From: Odiellus spinosus
Lineage: Eukaryota > Arthropoda > Arachnida > Opiliones > Phalangiidae
NCBI GenBank assembly: GCA_963920705.1
Contig: OY987225.1
Span: 33,891,458-33,955,457 of the forward strand
DNA: 64,000 nt
Direction: 5' to 3'
The notes below the pieces were generated by a model. The model was not told the DNA's origin. It was given only the letters and a program-made list of their open reading frames with translations, and did not search any database. Shown here one piece after another: positions 11,121 through 25,700 of this stretch. The first letter of the stretch is position 1. Every line of letters begins with the position of its first letter. The position numbers were made by a program, and so were the translations under genes.

Positions 11121-13728
11121 AGCCTTCTTAGCTTCGTCAGCGCAATCGAGTTATAATGATATAATAATTTTTCCGAACATAAATTATAATAACGCTAGTG
11201 TTGCTAGAGCGTTCCCCTAGTCGTAGTTTAGCTCAAAGTTGCCCGTATTCGGTTTGTTGGTTGGATTTGCTGCCCGAGTAATGTTAAAAGATTAGAGCCT
11301 AGGCTTAGTTTTATTTAAGGGATACAAAGAAAATCGGAGCGAAAACGGAGCCAAATGGTTCGCGACGAGAACAATGAACGTATCTCAGCATGAAAGGTAA
11401 CCTATAAACCTTTATTTTACGCTCGTAGTGGGGGTTCCGAAAAAATAGGCCTATTTCTCCTTTACAAAATCGGGAGTGTGTCCAAAGTTCCAAACTGGTA
11501 AGTAAACAGGCTGTATCCTGTAACTAAGGGGTCTACGTCCCCCAGCCAAATGAAACCTAGGCCTAGGGGCACCGTAGTTTGCTAGATATATTTTTCACGA
11601 AGACCTCCAAGGCCAATGCTCTTTTTTTATATTTGACGGGTAATAGGCCTAGGTCTACAAAAAGTAGACCTGAAGGCTGAAGAATAGACAAATCCATTTT
11701 AACCTGGCTTCTTCCCCCCACACTGAGATAATTACTTTTTTTCAAGTAGGCCAAGCACGAGAAATCGAGGTAGGTAGAGGGTCTAAGAACAAAGTCAAGG
11801 GATTAACTTGATTATGATTAGATATTTTCTTCATTTATTATGAAATGTAAATTCCCTTTATATAATAGATTTATAGTTTCTGAGAAATACAGGGGATAGG
11901 GGAAAGGAAATCCCTCGTCCTGTCGGAATGATCATAGCCCAAAAAATGTCAATAAATGCCAATAGGGATTTCGGTTTAAGTCGATTTAGAATTTTTTAGG
12001 AATTAGGTATAAAGCTAAATAGACGTTTATGTCTATTCTTTTGTTTATATATTACGTAATTATGGATAAAGGAAACTTTTAGACCTCCCTATTATGTTTT
12101 TTTCCCCCAACTTGTAAACGTCATGATATAGAAGTAGAGTTTGGAAATGATCAGGCTTAGCCTCCCTGCAGTGTCTCGCGTTTCTTCGTTTGTTTAGGAA
12201 GCGTTTTCTATCATTCTAAGCCATAAACTTGCTAAAATTATCGCCATTCGTTTGGGTACTTGTACCTTTCATATTTCTTTCCACTGAGGTAATTAACCTA
12301 AGATTAAACTTAACTTTTACTTTGTTTCCAAATCTACATAATAGAAATACAAATATAGATAATTGAATAATTATTTATAGCGATATAAATGTAATTAACT
12401 ACACGTAGATGTTTATCATTAGCTTAATCTTCAAGTTAAACAATAATTATTGTTAAATTAAGTTTAAAAATTGAAAATGCCGGAAGCTTAAAAGGGACTT
12501 GGTCTATTTGCTGTTCTTTTTTAAGACTCCCACCTTAGGAATTCAAGAATTTGTGGGTTTAAGCCAAGTTTAAAGCGAAACTCGCGTAGTTACGTGGTTT
12601 ATTTACCTTTATCTCGGTATTAAACAAAATTAAAAATTATTGGTTCCGATACTTTTGTTACTATATGTTTTTCTGGGTGTGCTAGCTAGAAACGTAATCA
12701 ATACCTTGATTCAGTGAACTTTTTGAGCTTGCAATCTAACATGAAAGATTTCATCATTTTTAAGAGTGATTAGGATGATCTGTAGTTTTATAAATTGCTT
12801 AATTTACCAAAGTGTAGCCTTAGAAAAGTTAGATTTAATTGCGAGATCATTCAGTTTTAATTCCAAGTATAGAGTCTTGCCAACCAACCAAAGCATGATC
12901 TTTGTTACGTATAAATGTAAAGAGATGATGAATGTCTTTTCCTAACTACTCGTACAAAGGGTTATCCTAAAGTAAATGTAGTTATCTAACGAGATCTTGA
13001 AGTATAACTGCGTAGTCAAATACTTGAAACTACTTTCTTTAGGTTTAAAGTCTAAATGACTAAAGTTTGATTATCAATCGGTGAAGATACCAGATTTAAA
13101 TATTTAATTCCAAATCAAAAACATTATATATTAATTTTGACCTTCAGAAATCATTGGTTTGTCAATGATAATCAATACTAGCTTTTGTCTTAGCATGGTA
13201 CTATCTTAAGAAAGTCTGAGGAACATTTGAGGGATTTTATTGCAGCCACGGAATACTGATTCAGTTTTCCTAGTAGTCTGTTGCGCTAAGAGCTAAATTT
13301 CCATTTTGAATTAACAAATTGTGGTTATAGGAAAGATTATAATTAAGGATTATTTGTCAACAAATGTTCTTCGGAAAGGGTATGGTAAACTCTATGCCAG
13401 CAAACCATCCCTAAGGTGAGGGGTCAGACCAGTGCCTTAATTAGTACCTCAATTGATAATTAACCTTAAAATCATAGCATTAATGTAATTTTAAAATCCT
13501 TTAAAGCACATTCACAAGCGTAAATGCTTTGTTAACATGTAGAGGTGAAGTAGAAATTGGAAACCTATTTTCAAGTTATTTTTTTTCTGTTTCACGTGCT
13601 CTTGTGAATGTGTCTTTAGGCATGAAAAGGATTCCTCATTTCTTGATTATTAAATTTTTAAGCCAAGGGTTTTGGTTCTATTTATCAGGGCCATGTGGAT
13701 GTGGCATAAACACTGGTAAGATTTGTCT

Positions 13729-16700
13729 ATGGACGACCAACCTACCAGTCAGCTAGGGGGGTCCAGCAACGCTTCTCTGGAAACTACCTTGAAGGGAGCC
13801 AGGTCACCAATAAGGACGCGATCTCTTTCGAGACGTTTAGCCCGGGAAGAACAATATCTTCAACAGCAATTAGCCAAAAATAACCAAGCTATTAACAGTC
13901 GTAATAAAAACTCATCAACCAGTCAAAGTCAATCTTCATCAACATCATCGGCGCAGACTTCGTTGGATCTCAGAACTTCTAAAGTTCATGCGGATAAGGG
14001 TGTAAAAAGATCCGCAAGCCCTAATATTGAAGAGTCGCGCGTCAATAAGAAAAAAATAAAAACTAGTAAGTTAAAAAGTTTAGTTTTTACTTTTAATTGG
14101 GCTAGCAGTTTTGAGTTTGGAACGTTACTAAGATAGACTTACGGTTTATCAAAACGCCACTTAAACTAGTTATACACATATAAATAAACAGTAACTATGA
14201 TAAAATTACATACCAAAGCAAACACGGTATTATTCAAGCTATGACCCATTAAATAATTCACTTTTACATTTAGAAAAGATTGTTATTGTTAATTTAGAGC
14301 TAAGCCTAATTCGGGACTAATTCCGTTTGAAAGTAAGGAACGTTAAAGGTGCTCATTTTGGCGCGAGTGTTGCCACATTTAAACTGCTGGAGCAAACTCG
14401 AGTGCTGGATAATCTTTAATTGACTTGGAACTCTGTTTTAATAGTGATTGGCCATTAAATTGTTTTGAAATTTAGATACTTTTGAGATTAGTTCTATGGG
14501 TAAATATTGATATTTCGAACTTTTGTGTATTTGGACATTTGTTTGAAATAATCCATTCTAACTAAAAATTTGGTATTTTGAAAATAAGTTTCCCTTTCCC
14601 TTTAAGTTTGTCAATGTTCTTATCAAAACCTAAATTTCAAAAGTAAATATTAGATAAAAATGAAGGAAAATGAGGCCTACTTTAGACAATATATTAAAAC
14701 TCCTTCTTTTTCAAAGTTCTCTATTTCACGCTAGTTTTGTATTACAATGTTTTTTACAGGAAAACCTAGTGGTACCTCAAAGTCAAACCTAAATCACAAT
14801 AAAGAACCTCATCTAACCACTCCTATAGTACGTATTTTACTACTTTTTCTCCACTACCAAGGCTTAAGATTATAACTCAATGTGTTTTTATTAGAATTTC
14901 TTGCCCGATATCACCGGTAGCAAAAGTAAATTTGTGGTGGAAGAAGGTGGCACGAGCTACCCCGTTTCTTCTTCAGCGCTCCCCACAGCGGCTTGCGCTG
15001 TGGCGCAAAATTATCCCGAAGATCTGAGCGCTGCTTCTGCGGAGCCGCAGAATTTCAAAGCAGAAACATCGGCTCAAAAAGAGGACAGAGAAAAGCAAAG
15101 CAAACATAAGAAAAAAGATCATTCCACGCGTAGTGGCCAATATTTAATCAATCATAACTCGCATCCGCAGTATTCCGGTAAGTTAATTTCTCTCGCTTAA
15201 AGGCGTTTGGGATTTAAAATTCCCCGTATTAAATTAATTTTGTAACCTCTTAAATAGGGGGAAGTTCTCATTCAACAAGATACCAAGACCAAAACAACTC
15301 TTTAGCTCATCCGGTGGCCTCCGCCTCTTCTAGTAGCGCTAGCGCTTCGAAAGATTCCAATATAGGCGGTAAAAATAACCGTCGGGGTCATAAAAGTGGT
15401 AAATCGTCTTATCACAACCAAAACCATCGAGATTGGTCCCTAATCGGACATCAAAGTGGTATTTCGTTTGAAAAATATAATACTCTCGCGCAAAATTCTA
15501 AAGGCGAAGACTTGACTGTCAATTCCTCGGACACAAATCCTTACAATTCTCGACAAGGAAACAAAAGAGGACAACCAGCCTCAGCCGCTACTGCAGAATC
15601 CTCTAGTTCCGCTTTCTCCACAGGCTCGAGACATTCCAGGTTAGTTTCTTTCAAGGGGCTTATATATTTTTTTTTAATATTCAAATGAAGTTCAGAGTCT
15701 TATCTCTCGAGAGTCTTCTATCTACAATTTGATAAAATTGTAGCATAGAGGGTTTATTTTTTGACGTAGTTGTAGATTATTTATTGTCACAAGGTTTTAA
15801 GTTTGTTTTTGTCCGGGTTTCGGGAAAGAAAACTAGCCTTCATTATCCCAATAAAGTCATAAAAATACTTAATCCAGAAAATCAACTACCTTTCGTATGA
15901 AAATTATTGTTAATTACTTGGCAGAAATAAATTGGGAAAAAAATTACCTATATATCATTTTAAATTTTCTTAATAACGCGTCAACCCACTTCGAATATGG
16001 CATTTTAATAGTACAATTAAATTAAAAATATAATCCCTAGGGTTTCTAAAATAATTGTGACAGCCTCACTTTAAGAAGTGATTCACTCAGAGGATTTAAA
16101 AGCTTCTTGTATTAGGAAAGTTGGACGTTAATTACGCTTTATTAAATATCTTTTGAATATGATTTTAGGGAAGCTAATTTCGGAATAAGCATTTTGTTCC
16201 TTTCCTTTGGGTCCTATAAAACTTAATATCGCCGTCAAAATTTCAAATTCTAAAACCAACTCGTGACTATCCCTTTTGAGAAGTTTTTATCTTAGCCTTA
16301 TCATTTTGTAAGTTTTTTTTCCACCGAAAAAATTGCCTGAATTAGCAACTTCAGTTGAAGTCAAAACTCAAAAAGTGGCCTGACCTTTATGAGTTTTTGT
16401 TATAAAGTTCGTCGGTAATGGAAAGATTTTCTTTCCACAGATACTCTCGCGGAGGTAACAATTTTAGCGTTGCTGAAAGCGTAATTGTGAATTGCGCGAC
16501 ATCGGCTCCCGGGCCTTCTGTTCCACCTCAGAATAGTTTTTTCAAAAAGAAGGAATCCAAATCTTCGAATCAACAAGGTCTGGATCTTAAAACCACCAAT
16601 AATAACGGTGGTGGAAATAATCCCGCCAGTTCAGCTCTCGGCGCAGCCTCCTCTTCATCAACGTCTTACCAAGCTCGTGATATCGCCAATTCTAATCAGC

Positions 16701-19700
16701 TGGAAACCAAGAAAAGCAAAAGCAAGACCACGGGGTCCTGTGCCAGTAGCCGGTCTGTTTTAAAAACTTTCCATTTCTATTTTCTTTTTGATACACTTTG
16801 CCATTTTTGTTGGGTTTTTTAAGTCTTCAATCTTTTGTTGGGTTTTAAGAGGTCTTCAGTCTTTTGTTGGGTTTTAAGAGGTCTTCTGTCTTTTGTTGGG
16901 TTTTAAGAGGTCTTCAGTCTTTTGTTGGGTTTTAAGAGGTCTTCTGTCTTTTGTTGGGTTTTTAAGAGGTCTTCAGTCTTTTGTTGGGTTTTAAGAGGTC
17001 TTCAGTGTTTTGTTGGGTTTTTAAGAGGTCTTCAGTCTTTTGTTGGGTTTTTAAGAGGTCTTCAGTGTTTTGTTGGGTTTTTAAGAGGTCTTCAGTCTTT
17101 TGTTGGGTTTTTAAGAGGTCTTCAGTCTTTTGTTGGGTTTTTAAGAGGTCTTCAGTCTTTTGTTGGGTTTTTAAGAGGTCTTCAGTCTTTTGTTGGGTTT
17201 TTAAGAGGTCTTCAGTCTTTTGTTGGGTTTTTAAGAGGTCTTCAGTCTTTTGTTGTGTTTTTAAGAGGTCTTCAGTCTTTTGTTGTGTTTTTAAGAGGTC
17301 TTCAGTCTTTTGTTGGGTTTTTAAGAGGTCTTCAGTCTTTTGTTGGGTTTTTAAGAGGTCTTCAGTCTTTTGTTGGGTTTTTAAGAGGTCTTCAGTCTTT
17401 TGTTGGGTTTTTAAGAGGTCTTCAGTCTTTTGTTGGGTTTTTAAGAGGTCTTCAGTCTTTTGTTGGGTTTTTAAGAGGTCTTCAGTCTTTTGTTGGGTTT
17501 TAAGAGGTCTTCAGTCTTTTGTTGGGTTTTTAAGAGGTCTTCAGTCTTTTGTTGGGTTTTTAAGAGGTCTTCAGTCTTTTGTTGGGTTTTTAAGAGATCT
17601 TCAGTCTTTTGTTGGGTTTTTAAGAGATCTTCAGTCTTCTGTTGGGTTTTTAAGATGTCTTCAGTTTTTTGTATAGTTTAAGCGAGTAAACCTTTATTTA
17701 TAAAACTCTTTTTGTTTCTGGTTTTGATTTCGTTTATTTAATAGTAGCCGGCGTTCCTCGCGAGTAAGTAAACTCTCTTCAGTGGCGGGTGGTTCTACGA
17801 GTGTTGACGGAGGGTCTGGAACTGCGGCCGCTGCTAGCGGAGGAGTAGGGGGACGTCAGGTGTCGCTTAGAAGTCGTGCTGGTGGAATGTCTGGCTTAGA
17901 TACTGGTCAAGAAGGCGTAGGAACATCCTTTTCGTTGAATGGTAATAATTCCGAGTCCGCAGCGGGAATGGGAAGCAATGCCACTGCCCACGAAGGTTCC
18001 GCTGCTGGGAGAAATAATTTAACTTCAGCTATAAGCGGCGGTACATCCAGTGAGTTCATGATTTTGATTATAAAAAAAAAAAAAATTATACGAATTGTAC
18101 CAATATTTTCTTAAAGGGAGAATGCAACCTAACATGTGTTTATCGATTCCTTATTGTTTAAACAGGAATAATCCACTAGGGAAAAAATTTACGGAATATA
18201 AAACTAGAAATAAATGTAGAACTTATTCGTAAAATAGGCTTAGTGGGATACGTGGAGATCTTGATTTTTTCGCGTATAGGCCCTTACCAAAAGACTTCCC
18301 CAAGACTTTTGTAGTGTTCTTGAAGACATCTTTAGATCAAACTAATTTTTTTTTTTTTTCCGTAAGGGAGGTCTAGCAACAGTCAAATTTATTTCTAGTT
18401 TAATATTTGTTTTGTAAACTCTTTATTGGTGGATTAGGCCTATTTTAACGATAAGGAATCGATAAAAAAAAATCACTTATTAGGCTGCAATTTTACTTTG
18501 AATAACTCTATTTCTTATTAGACGTAGGTGCGACTGTAGATAGTGAATCCGATGATAGCGAAATGGGACGACTTCAAGCCCTTTTAGAATCTCGTGGACT
18601 TCCGCCCCATCTCTTTGGCGCTTTGGGACCACGTATGCAACATTTACTTCATAGATCTATGGGAGCTTCTGCCAGTGAGTTATTAGTTAATTAACACGAA
18701 TACACATTTCATCGTCGTTCATTTTATGATTTTTAAGTTTAAGATATAATGATTATATTTATAATTCAGGTAGCAAAGCTCATCAACTCCTACAAGGACT
18801 TCAAGCGTCGGGCGACGAAGGCCAACAACTTCAAGCCGTGATGGAAATGTGTCAATTACTGGTTATGGGTAATGAAGATACATTAACCGGTTTTCCCGTC
18901 AAACAAGTCGTCCCTGCGTTAGTTGCCCTTTTATCCATGGAGCACAATTTCGACATGATGAATCACGCCTGTCGGGCTCTAACTTACATGATGGAAGCTC
19001 TACCTCGATCCTCAGCCGTCGTAGTCGAAGCAATTCCTGTCTTTTTGGAAAAAGCAAGTTTTATTTCTTTATTGTAGTAAAATCTCTTTTATGAAATGGT
19101 TTTTCCGCTCAGAATTGCCATAAAGAGGTTTTACTATATTGATTTTATTTTTAACTTCATTATATTGTTAACCTTAATTGAATCTCTCAGCTTCAAGTTA
19201 TTCAATGTATGGACGTAGCCGAACAAAGTTTAACGGCTTTAGAAATGTTATCTCGACGTCACAGCAAAGCGATATTGCACGCCAAAGGAGTGGCTGCTTG
19301 CTTGATGTATCTGGATTTTTTCTCGATTAATGCGCAACGAGCGGCACTGGCTATCACGGCCAATTGCTGTCAGAATCTAACTACGGAAGAATTCCACCTA
19401 ACTCGCGACTCGTTACCTCTATTAAGTAGTCGATTAACTCATAACGATAAGAAATCCGTTGAAAGCGTTTGCCTAGCCTTCTCGCGTTTGGTCGATTGCT
19501 TTCAAAATGATCCAAAGATTCTTCTCGAAATAGCTAATCACGGCTTGCTCACTAATGTACAAAGATTGGTAAGTTTTACCTCTCTTTTTGTTTTAAAACA
19601 ATCGGGGAAAATAAAAATTAGGCTGAAGATTGGATCAAAAGTTTGAGAGGAAAATTGTGTCTTAAGGTATGAGAATTAAATTGGGTCTAAAGGTTTGGTG

Positions 19701-22700
19701 ATTTGAGCATTGGATCTAAAGGTTTGGGGATTGGAGAATTGGGCCAAAACTTCAGTAGATTGGGAAATTTGAAAATTAGGCCAAAACTTCAAAAGATTGG
19801 GAAATTTGAAAATTGGGCCAAAACTTCAAAAGATTGGGAAATATGGAAATTTGGTCAAAAGGTCGGAGAAATGTAAAATTATTGGGTCAATAGGTTTGGG
19901 AAAATTAAGTAAAAAGCTTTGGGAATATAAAAATTGCAACATTGTAAAGTAGACTGAAAATATTCAGGCCCTTGTAAAGTAATTTGAGAGATCTGAGCCC
20001 ATTAAAAATTAGGTCTGAAGGTTGGAAAATTTTGAATTAGGTTGAAAGGTTGCGATGAATTTTGGGGAAATCTTATATTAGGTCAAGATTTGAATTTTTT
20101 CACTTAGTAAATGATTTTTACAGTTGATGGTCAGTCCACCCGTCATCAGCTCGGGAACATTTGTTACGGTTATACGAATGTTAGCCGTCATGTGTTGTAG
20201 TTGCCCAGAATTAGCCGGTCAACTATTGAAACAAAGTAAAGACCATTCTGGTAAAAAAATACTGATTAACCAATTAATTTTGATTAATTTATCATTTCTT
20301 TTCTATAGACATAGCAGAAACTCTACGTTATTTATTATTAGGAACCTCAGATTCGCATATGGAAGAGATAGAAGTAAGTAAAGAGATCATGATGTTGCGT
20401 ATATTTTGTTTTTGATTAGTATAACCCTAAACTTACGAGAAACTAGAGTTTTCATGTTTTAATCAGTCGTAAATTGTTCCTCTTAATAATCTTATAAAAA
20501 GTAAGTAACATTCAACTAAGCCTTTGAAACTTAAACTTTCTCTTTTCTCTCAATTAAGCTCTTACCTCGAAGTCCTCAGGAATTATTTGAAATAACTTCG
20601 TTGATCGGAGAATTGATGCCTCGTTTACCAACTGACGGAATATTTAGCGTCGATCAACTATTATCTAAACCTTTAGCGGCTCAAAATGATGCGGTAGTTT
20701 GGCAATGGAGAGACGATAGAGGATTATGGCATCCTTACGCCGGAATTGATAATAAGATTGTGGAAGCCGCTTATCAATCTGGCGAAGACGAAATTAGTTT
20801 ATCAACTATGGGAAGAACTTATACGGTTGATTTTAATTCGATGCAACAAATTAACGAAGATACTGGAACGGCCAGACCCGTTCAAAGAAGAGTGAATAGT
20901 TTAACTTCCGCCGCTTCTAGTTCCACAGCTAGTTTGGATAGTTCCGATTCTAGGGTCAATTGTCTTCAAGATAATATTGATATGGCAGCCGCTTGTATCA
21001 AATCACTCTTCGCTGTTTTATACGAAGTTTATAGCAGTTCCGTAAGTTATACTATCTTTATTTTTTGAGGGGGGGATTAAAGAAAGACTTAACTGAAACT
21101 TTTACTAGCGTTTTCAATTTTTCAGTAATTGAATATAAACTAGAGAATTTTAGGTCAATTATTTTAATTAAAAATTATTTGAAACTTTTAGGCTTAGCAA
21201 TGGGGTTGTATTTTAATGAAAAGGCTTTTCCACCAATTAGAGGCTAGTCTATCCCGTGATTTTTTTATGATACAATGATTGAGATAGTAAGGCTCTAGAT
21301 ATAGAGCTCTAGAATTTCAAAAACGTAATATTTTTAGAAGAAATTTGGAAAATTCGTAATGCTATATTAGACTTAAGTCTGTAATTGAGTACTTTGATAT
21401 TGTTTTTGAACATAGGCTGGACCAGCGGTGAGACACAAATGTCTTCACGCCCTTTTAAGAATGGTGTATTTCGCCCCTCCTGATCTCTTGAAGAATGTCT
21501 TGAAAATTCAAGTCGTTTCCAGTCACGTTGCGGCCATGTTGTCCTCTCAAGATTTGAGAATCGTCGTTGGTGCTTTGCAAATGGCCAATATTCTTATGCA
21601 AAAACTTCCCGATGTATTTGGAGTATATTTTAGCAGAGAAGGTATGTTTCTAACTTTCCTTCCTTATTTTTCATAAAGAGAATTCCTGGTAATTTAACCT
21701 CAAAATTAAAATTAAGGCGTAATTCATCAAATAATGAATTTGGCCAGAACCGAGGCTGAATTAGAAAGTAGTGCCAAACAATTGGTGTCGTCGCCCATTA
21801 CGGGTCCAGAATCAAACGCGATAGTCACTCCCCAAAGTACTCCCGATCAGAAACTGCCTCAACATCATCGTCACGCGTCTCAACATTTAACCGCCGCTCT
21901 TTCTGTAGCTTTGACCGATGTCTCTCCCTTGTGTAAGTTATATATTATTTTTTGGTTGTTTTTCTTCATTATTTTTAGTGTTTGGCCAATACAGATACTG
22001 GATCAGTACCAATATTGGGGTTTTAGTGCTATATTGCTTTCTGTTATAAATTTCCAATATTTGCCAGTACTCTCATTTCAAAAACTGATATAAAGCAGTT
22101 TATCCCAACTTGTTTCATTTTTAAAACTCCAAAGAATATTGGTTAAATTACCATATTGGCCAACACTAGTATTTTCTAGTTAATTCGTTTTATACTAACC
22201 TCTAAAATCGGGCCATCTTGGGGATAACAAACCGTTTCGGTTTCCAACCATCCTCCCCGTATTTGTATTTCCTTTTTTTACGGGGTCTCTCTCTCCTTCG
22301 ATCGGCGAAAAACGAAATAAAGGCGCTAACTATTTTGTGTCCTTCGAAAATCATCTTCAACCGTTGGCAGTCGGAAGTCATCACGTTTCTAATCAAGGGG
22401 GACACCATCAAACTCAGCCACCCACTCAAGCTCATCACCAATACCAGAGCGTTATTCAATCGCCGACTCCTTCCGTCGTATCCAATCACTCTGGTGGTCA
22501 CCACGCTCCTCATTCCTCTGCCTCTTCCGTCGTTGACCCTACTTCCGCGCAATTCGTTAACAATACGATCTTTTGGGGATCTTCTCCAACCCTTTTACCA
22601 AGCGCCGTTGCTCCTTGTAATTCCGTCGGAGCCTCAGGGACTGGTTTGAATCCATTGGCCAACGCTACACCTTCTCCAGCCACTACCGCGGTTTTGGCCG

Positions 22701-25700
22701 CTTCATCTTCCGGAGAAGAAGATCATTGCTCAACGCTTACTCACATGTAAGTTCTTATAATCTCAAGTTTTGAAGCAAACAGAGTAGAGCAGCATTTTTT
22801 ATTTTATACATTAAAAGTTTCAAAGTGTTATCTTTGATTAATCATTTGATATCTCTAATTTATGGTTCATTAATCATTTGATATCTCTAATTTATGGTTC
22901 ATTAATCATTTGATATCTCTAATTTATGGTTAATTAATCATTTGATATCACTAATTTATGGTTAATTAATCATTTGATATCTTTAGTTTATGGCTCAATA
23001 ATCATTTGATCTCTTTAATTTATGGCTCAATAATCATTTGATCTCTTTAATTTATGGTTCATTAATCATTTGATCTCTTTAATTTATTACTGCCAAGTCT
23101 AAAGTTTTTTTCTTTAGGAGGCTTAGTGACGTTTTAAAACGTAAACGCACACCTAAAAGAAGTAACGCTACTAGTCGTAAAGTTAGAACTGACGAAACTT
23201 CTCGTCATCACAATTTTCCGAGTTCGGCGGCGGCCGCTTCGGGAGGAGCTTCCGGAGGCTCTAATCACCATCACCCTCATCACGGAGGATTGGGAAGCCA
23301 TCATTCGAACAAGAAAATCTTAGACAGTGTGAGCCCAGTTTTGGGAAGTTCAGTTTTATCAGTGTCAGCTTCGCCGGTCATAACTCATCATTCGTTGACC
23401 GTGAACTCTGGGGCTAGTTTGATCGTGGGAAGCGGTCCTTCCCCAGCCAGCGCGGTTGGTTGGGGTCCCAATAGCGTGGCCGCTTCCGGTAGCGGATCAG
23501 CCGCCTCCTCTTTATCAGCCGCTGGAAGAGGAAAGTTGAGTTCAGCTGCTGCTAAAACTTCCGCCTTCTTGGCTAACCTAAATCCCGCTCGTTGGGGACG
23601 TTGGAGTTGTAATTCTCCCCTCTCAACTCGATCAGTTTCTCAAAATTCAATGGGAATTCAAAAATCATCCAGTTCCACCAATTTGGCTGGAAACAAAATC
23701 AAAATTAAGTCTTGGATTAAAGATCAAGGTAAAACTTTTATTTTATTTATTGATAAGGTTTTAAGACTTGATATTGTATTGTCTATTGAGAAAGTCATGG
23801 AAGTGGGGTCAAATAGGCCTGGATGTTAGAAAAGTCACGGATATGGGGGAAATAAGCCTGAATGTTAAAAAAGACACGGAACATTGGGCTAAAATATAAT
23901 GAGAGAAGATAAATTATCAAGGACAAATTGTGAAAAATGCTCCAAATATTAATTTTGAAAAGTCCTGGAAATAAGAAAATGGCCCTGAATCTAAAAGTCC
24001 TGGAAATATGAACATTGAATAAAATGGGGGAAAATTGTAAAATTAAAGTGAGGGGAAAAGTAAAAAAAAAAAAAAAAAAAAAAGATTATAAATTGTCAGA
24101 AGTCATGGGAAATAAGTGAAATTTGAGTTGGAGAAAGTCATGGAAATAAGAAAATGAGCCTGAATGTAACTAGAAAAGTCATGGAAGTGGGGAATCTAAT
24201 ATGGGAATTAACAATGTGGAAAATATTGGATATGTTTTGTCTACAGCCCAAAAGTTTGCCGAAGAATACTTCCCAGACGATACCCAAGGAAACACTACTC
24301 ACTCTGGCAAGAGTGTTTTAAATCGATTAACAATGGCCTTAGATCAGCTAGAAAATGTGGTGAGAGAAGAACTGAACTTTTAAATCTCTTCCGCGTTATT
24401 CTTCGAGAATATGGTAATAATTCTAGATCATTGATTCTAGTCTGATGGAGGATTGAAGGCCCTGGAAGAAGTTAGAATGGTCGTGGTTCACAGTGATATT
24501 TCTTCCTTCGAAGTAATACATAGTGGACTGGTCAAAAAGCTCCTGCATTTCTTGACCGCTGGAAATAGTCCCGAATGTACCATGAGAGCTGATAGGCTTA
24601 GAACGTTTTTGCACGTCTTCCTCGGCTCCCCGGTAAAAATATTTTTGAAATCTCGACTCTCAGTACTTAAAATTCTATTATTCTAATCCTTTTTTGATCG
24701 CTAGCTTTTTAAAATGTGTCCCTGCGAGTTAGATAACTTGAATAGCCGTCCTTTCTCAGCTTTGGTCGCTAAATTAAACTCTTGCGTCAGTCAGTTGGAA
24801 CAATTTCCCGTTAAAGTGCACGATTTAGGCGCTAACGGAGGAGGAGTTAGAGGAACGAGCGCTCTCAAATTTCTTAACACTCATCAGCTCAAGTGCAATC
24901 TACAAAGACATCCGTCTTGTTCCAATTTAAAACATTGGAGAGGCGGGCCAGTCATGATCGACCCTTTAGCCCAAGTGCAAGCCATTGAGAAATACCTCGT
25001 TATACGAGGATATGGCAGAATTAAAGAAGAGGATGACGAAGGTAGTGATGAAGAAAATTCAGATGATGATATTGACGATACAATGGTAAGTTTAACCCCC
25101 CTTCCCCTTTCAAGTACTTAAAACATGTAATTTAATTGATTTGTAGGCCGCTATGATGATAAATCACGGTCAAGGGCGTCATAAGTTGCAATTCATGATC
25201 GGAAATCACGTCTTGCCTTACAATATGACCGTATATCAAGCGGTTCGTCAATATAGTTACGCTAATGGAGGTCAAGGACCTGATGGCCACGAAACTGATA
25301 CTGATTCAGAAAGTCCGTTAGGTTATGCTAATATTTGGGTTCAAACCCACGCAATTTGGTATCGACCAGTTGCTGATAACGAAGAAAGTACTTCAGCAGC
25401 GGGAAGTATCAGCGGCGGAAGTTCAACTTCTCATCGTAATCAAGGTTCCGTTAGTTCGTCCAGTTCGGGAAATACCCGACACAGTAAAGGTGCCAATAGG
25501 TCTTCCGCTAAAAAGAAGGATGAGTTATGGAATGGTAAACTAGAAATCGTCTTAATTATTCTTAATAAATTTTTTCCTAAACTCTTTTATTTTGTGTAAG
25601 ATGGTTTAGTTCCTGAAGTAGTGAGCCCATTGTCTCTGTTCTTGAAACCTTCCTTACCCGAAAGTGTCACTGTTCACGATCCTTCTATCGAAGTGATCTC

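Larger units (their letters stand above)
9245..13728. other. Intergenic region and 5' region of TRIP12
   Basis: No coding exon is supported. It holds the PPP2R3 3' flank, a 21-bp tandem array (9602-9709), a CpG-rich promoter-like stretch (about 10690-11120) and probably untranslated TRIP12 exon(s) between 10.8 kb and 13.7 kb. The final acceptor before the start codon could be the AG at 13719-13720. The rest is AT-rich without visible structure. Confidence 0.55.

Noticed and set aside
16922-17681. Long overlapping open frames (up to 231 codons) with repeated [10 protein letters not shown] units
   Set aside because: They are the 30-bp intronic minisatellite read in stop-free frames. They have no conserved domain and lie inside a TRIP12 intron that must be removed.
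22202-22649. Other-frame and antisense open frames over TRIP12 exon 15
   Set aside because: Shadows of the exon 22323-22746, whose frame is fixed by phase with the exons before and after (next exon begins with conserved [10 protein letters not shown]).
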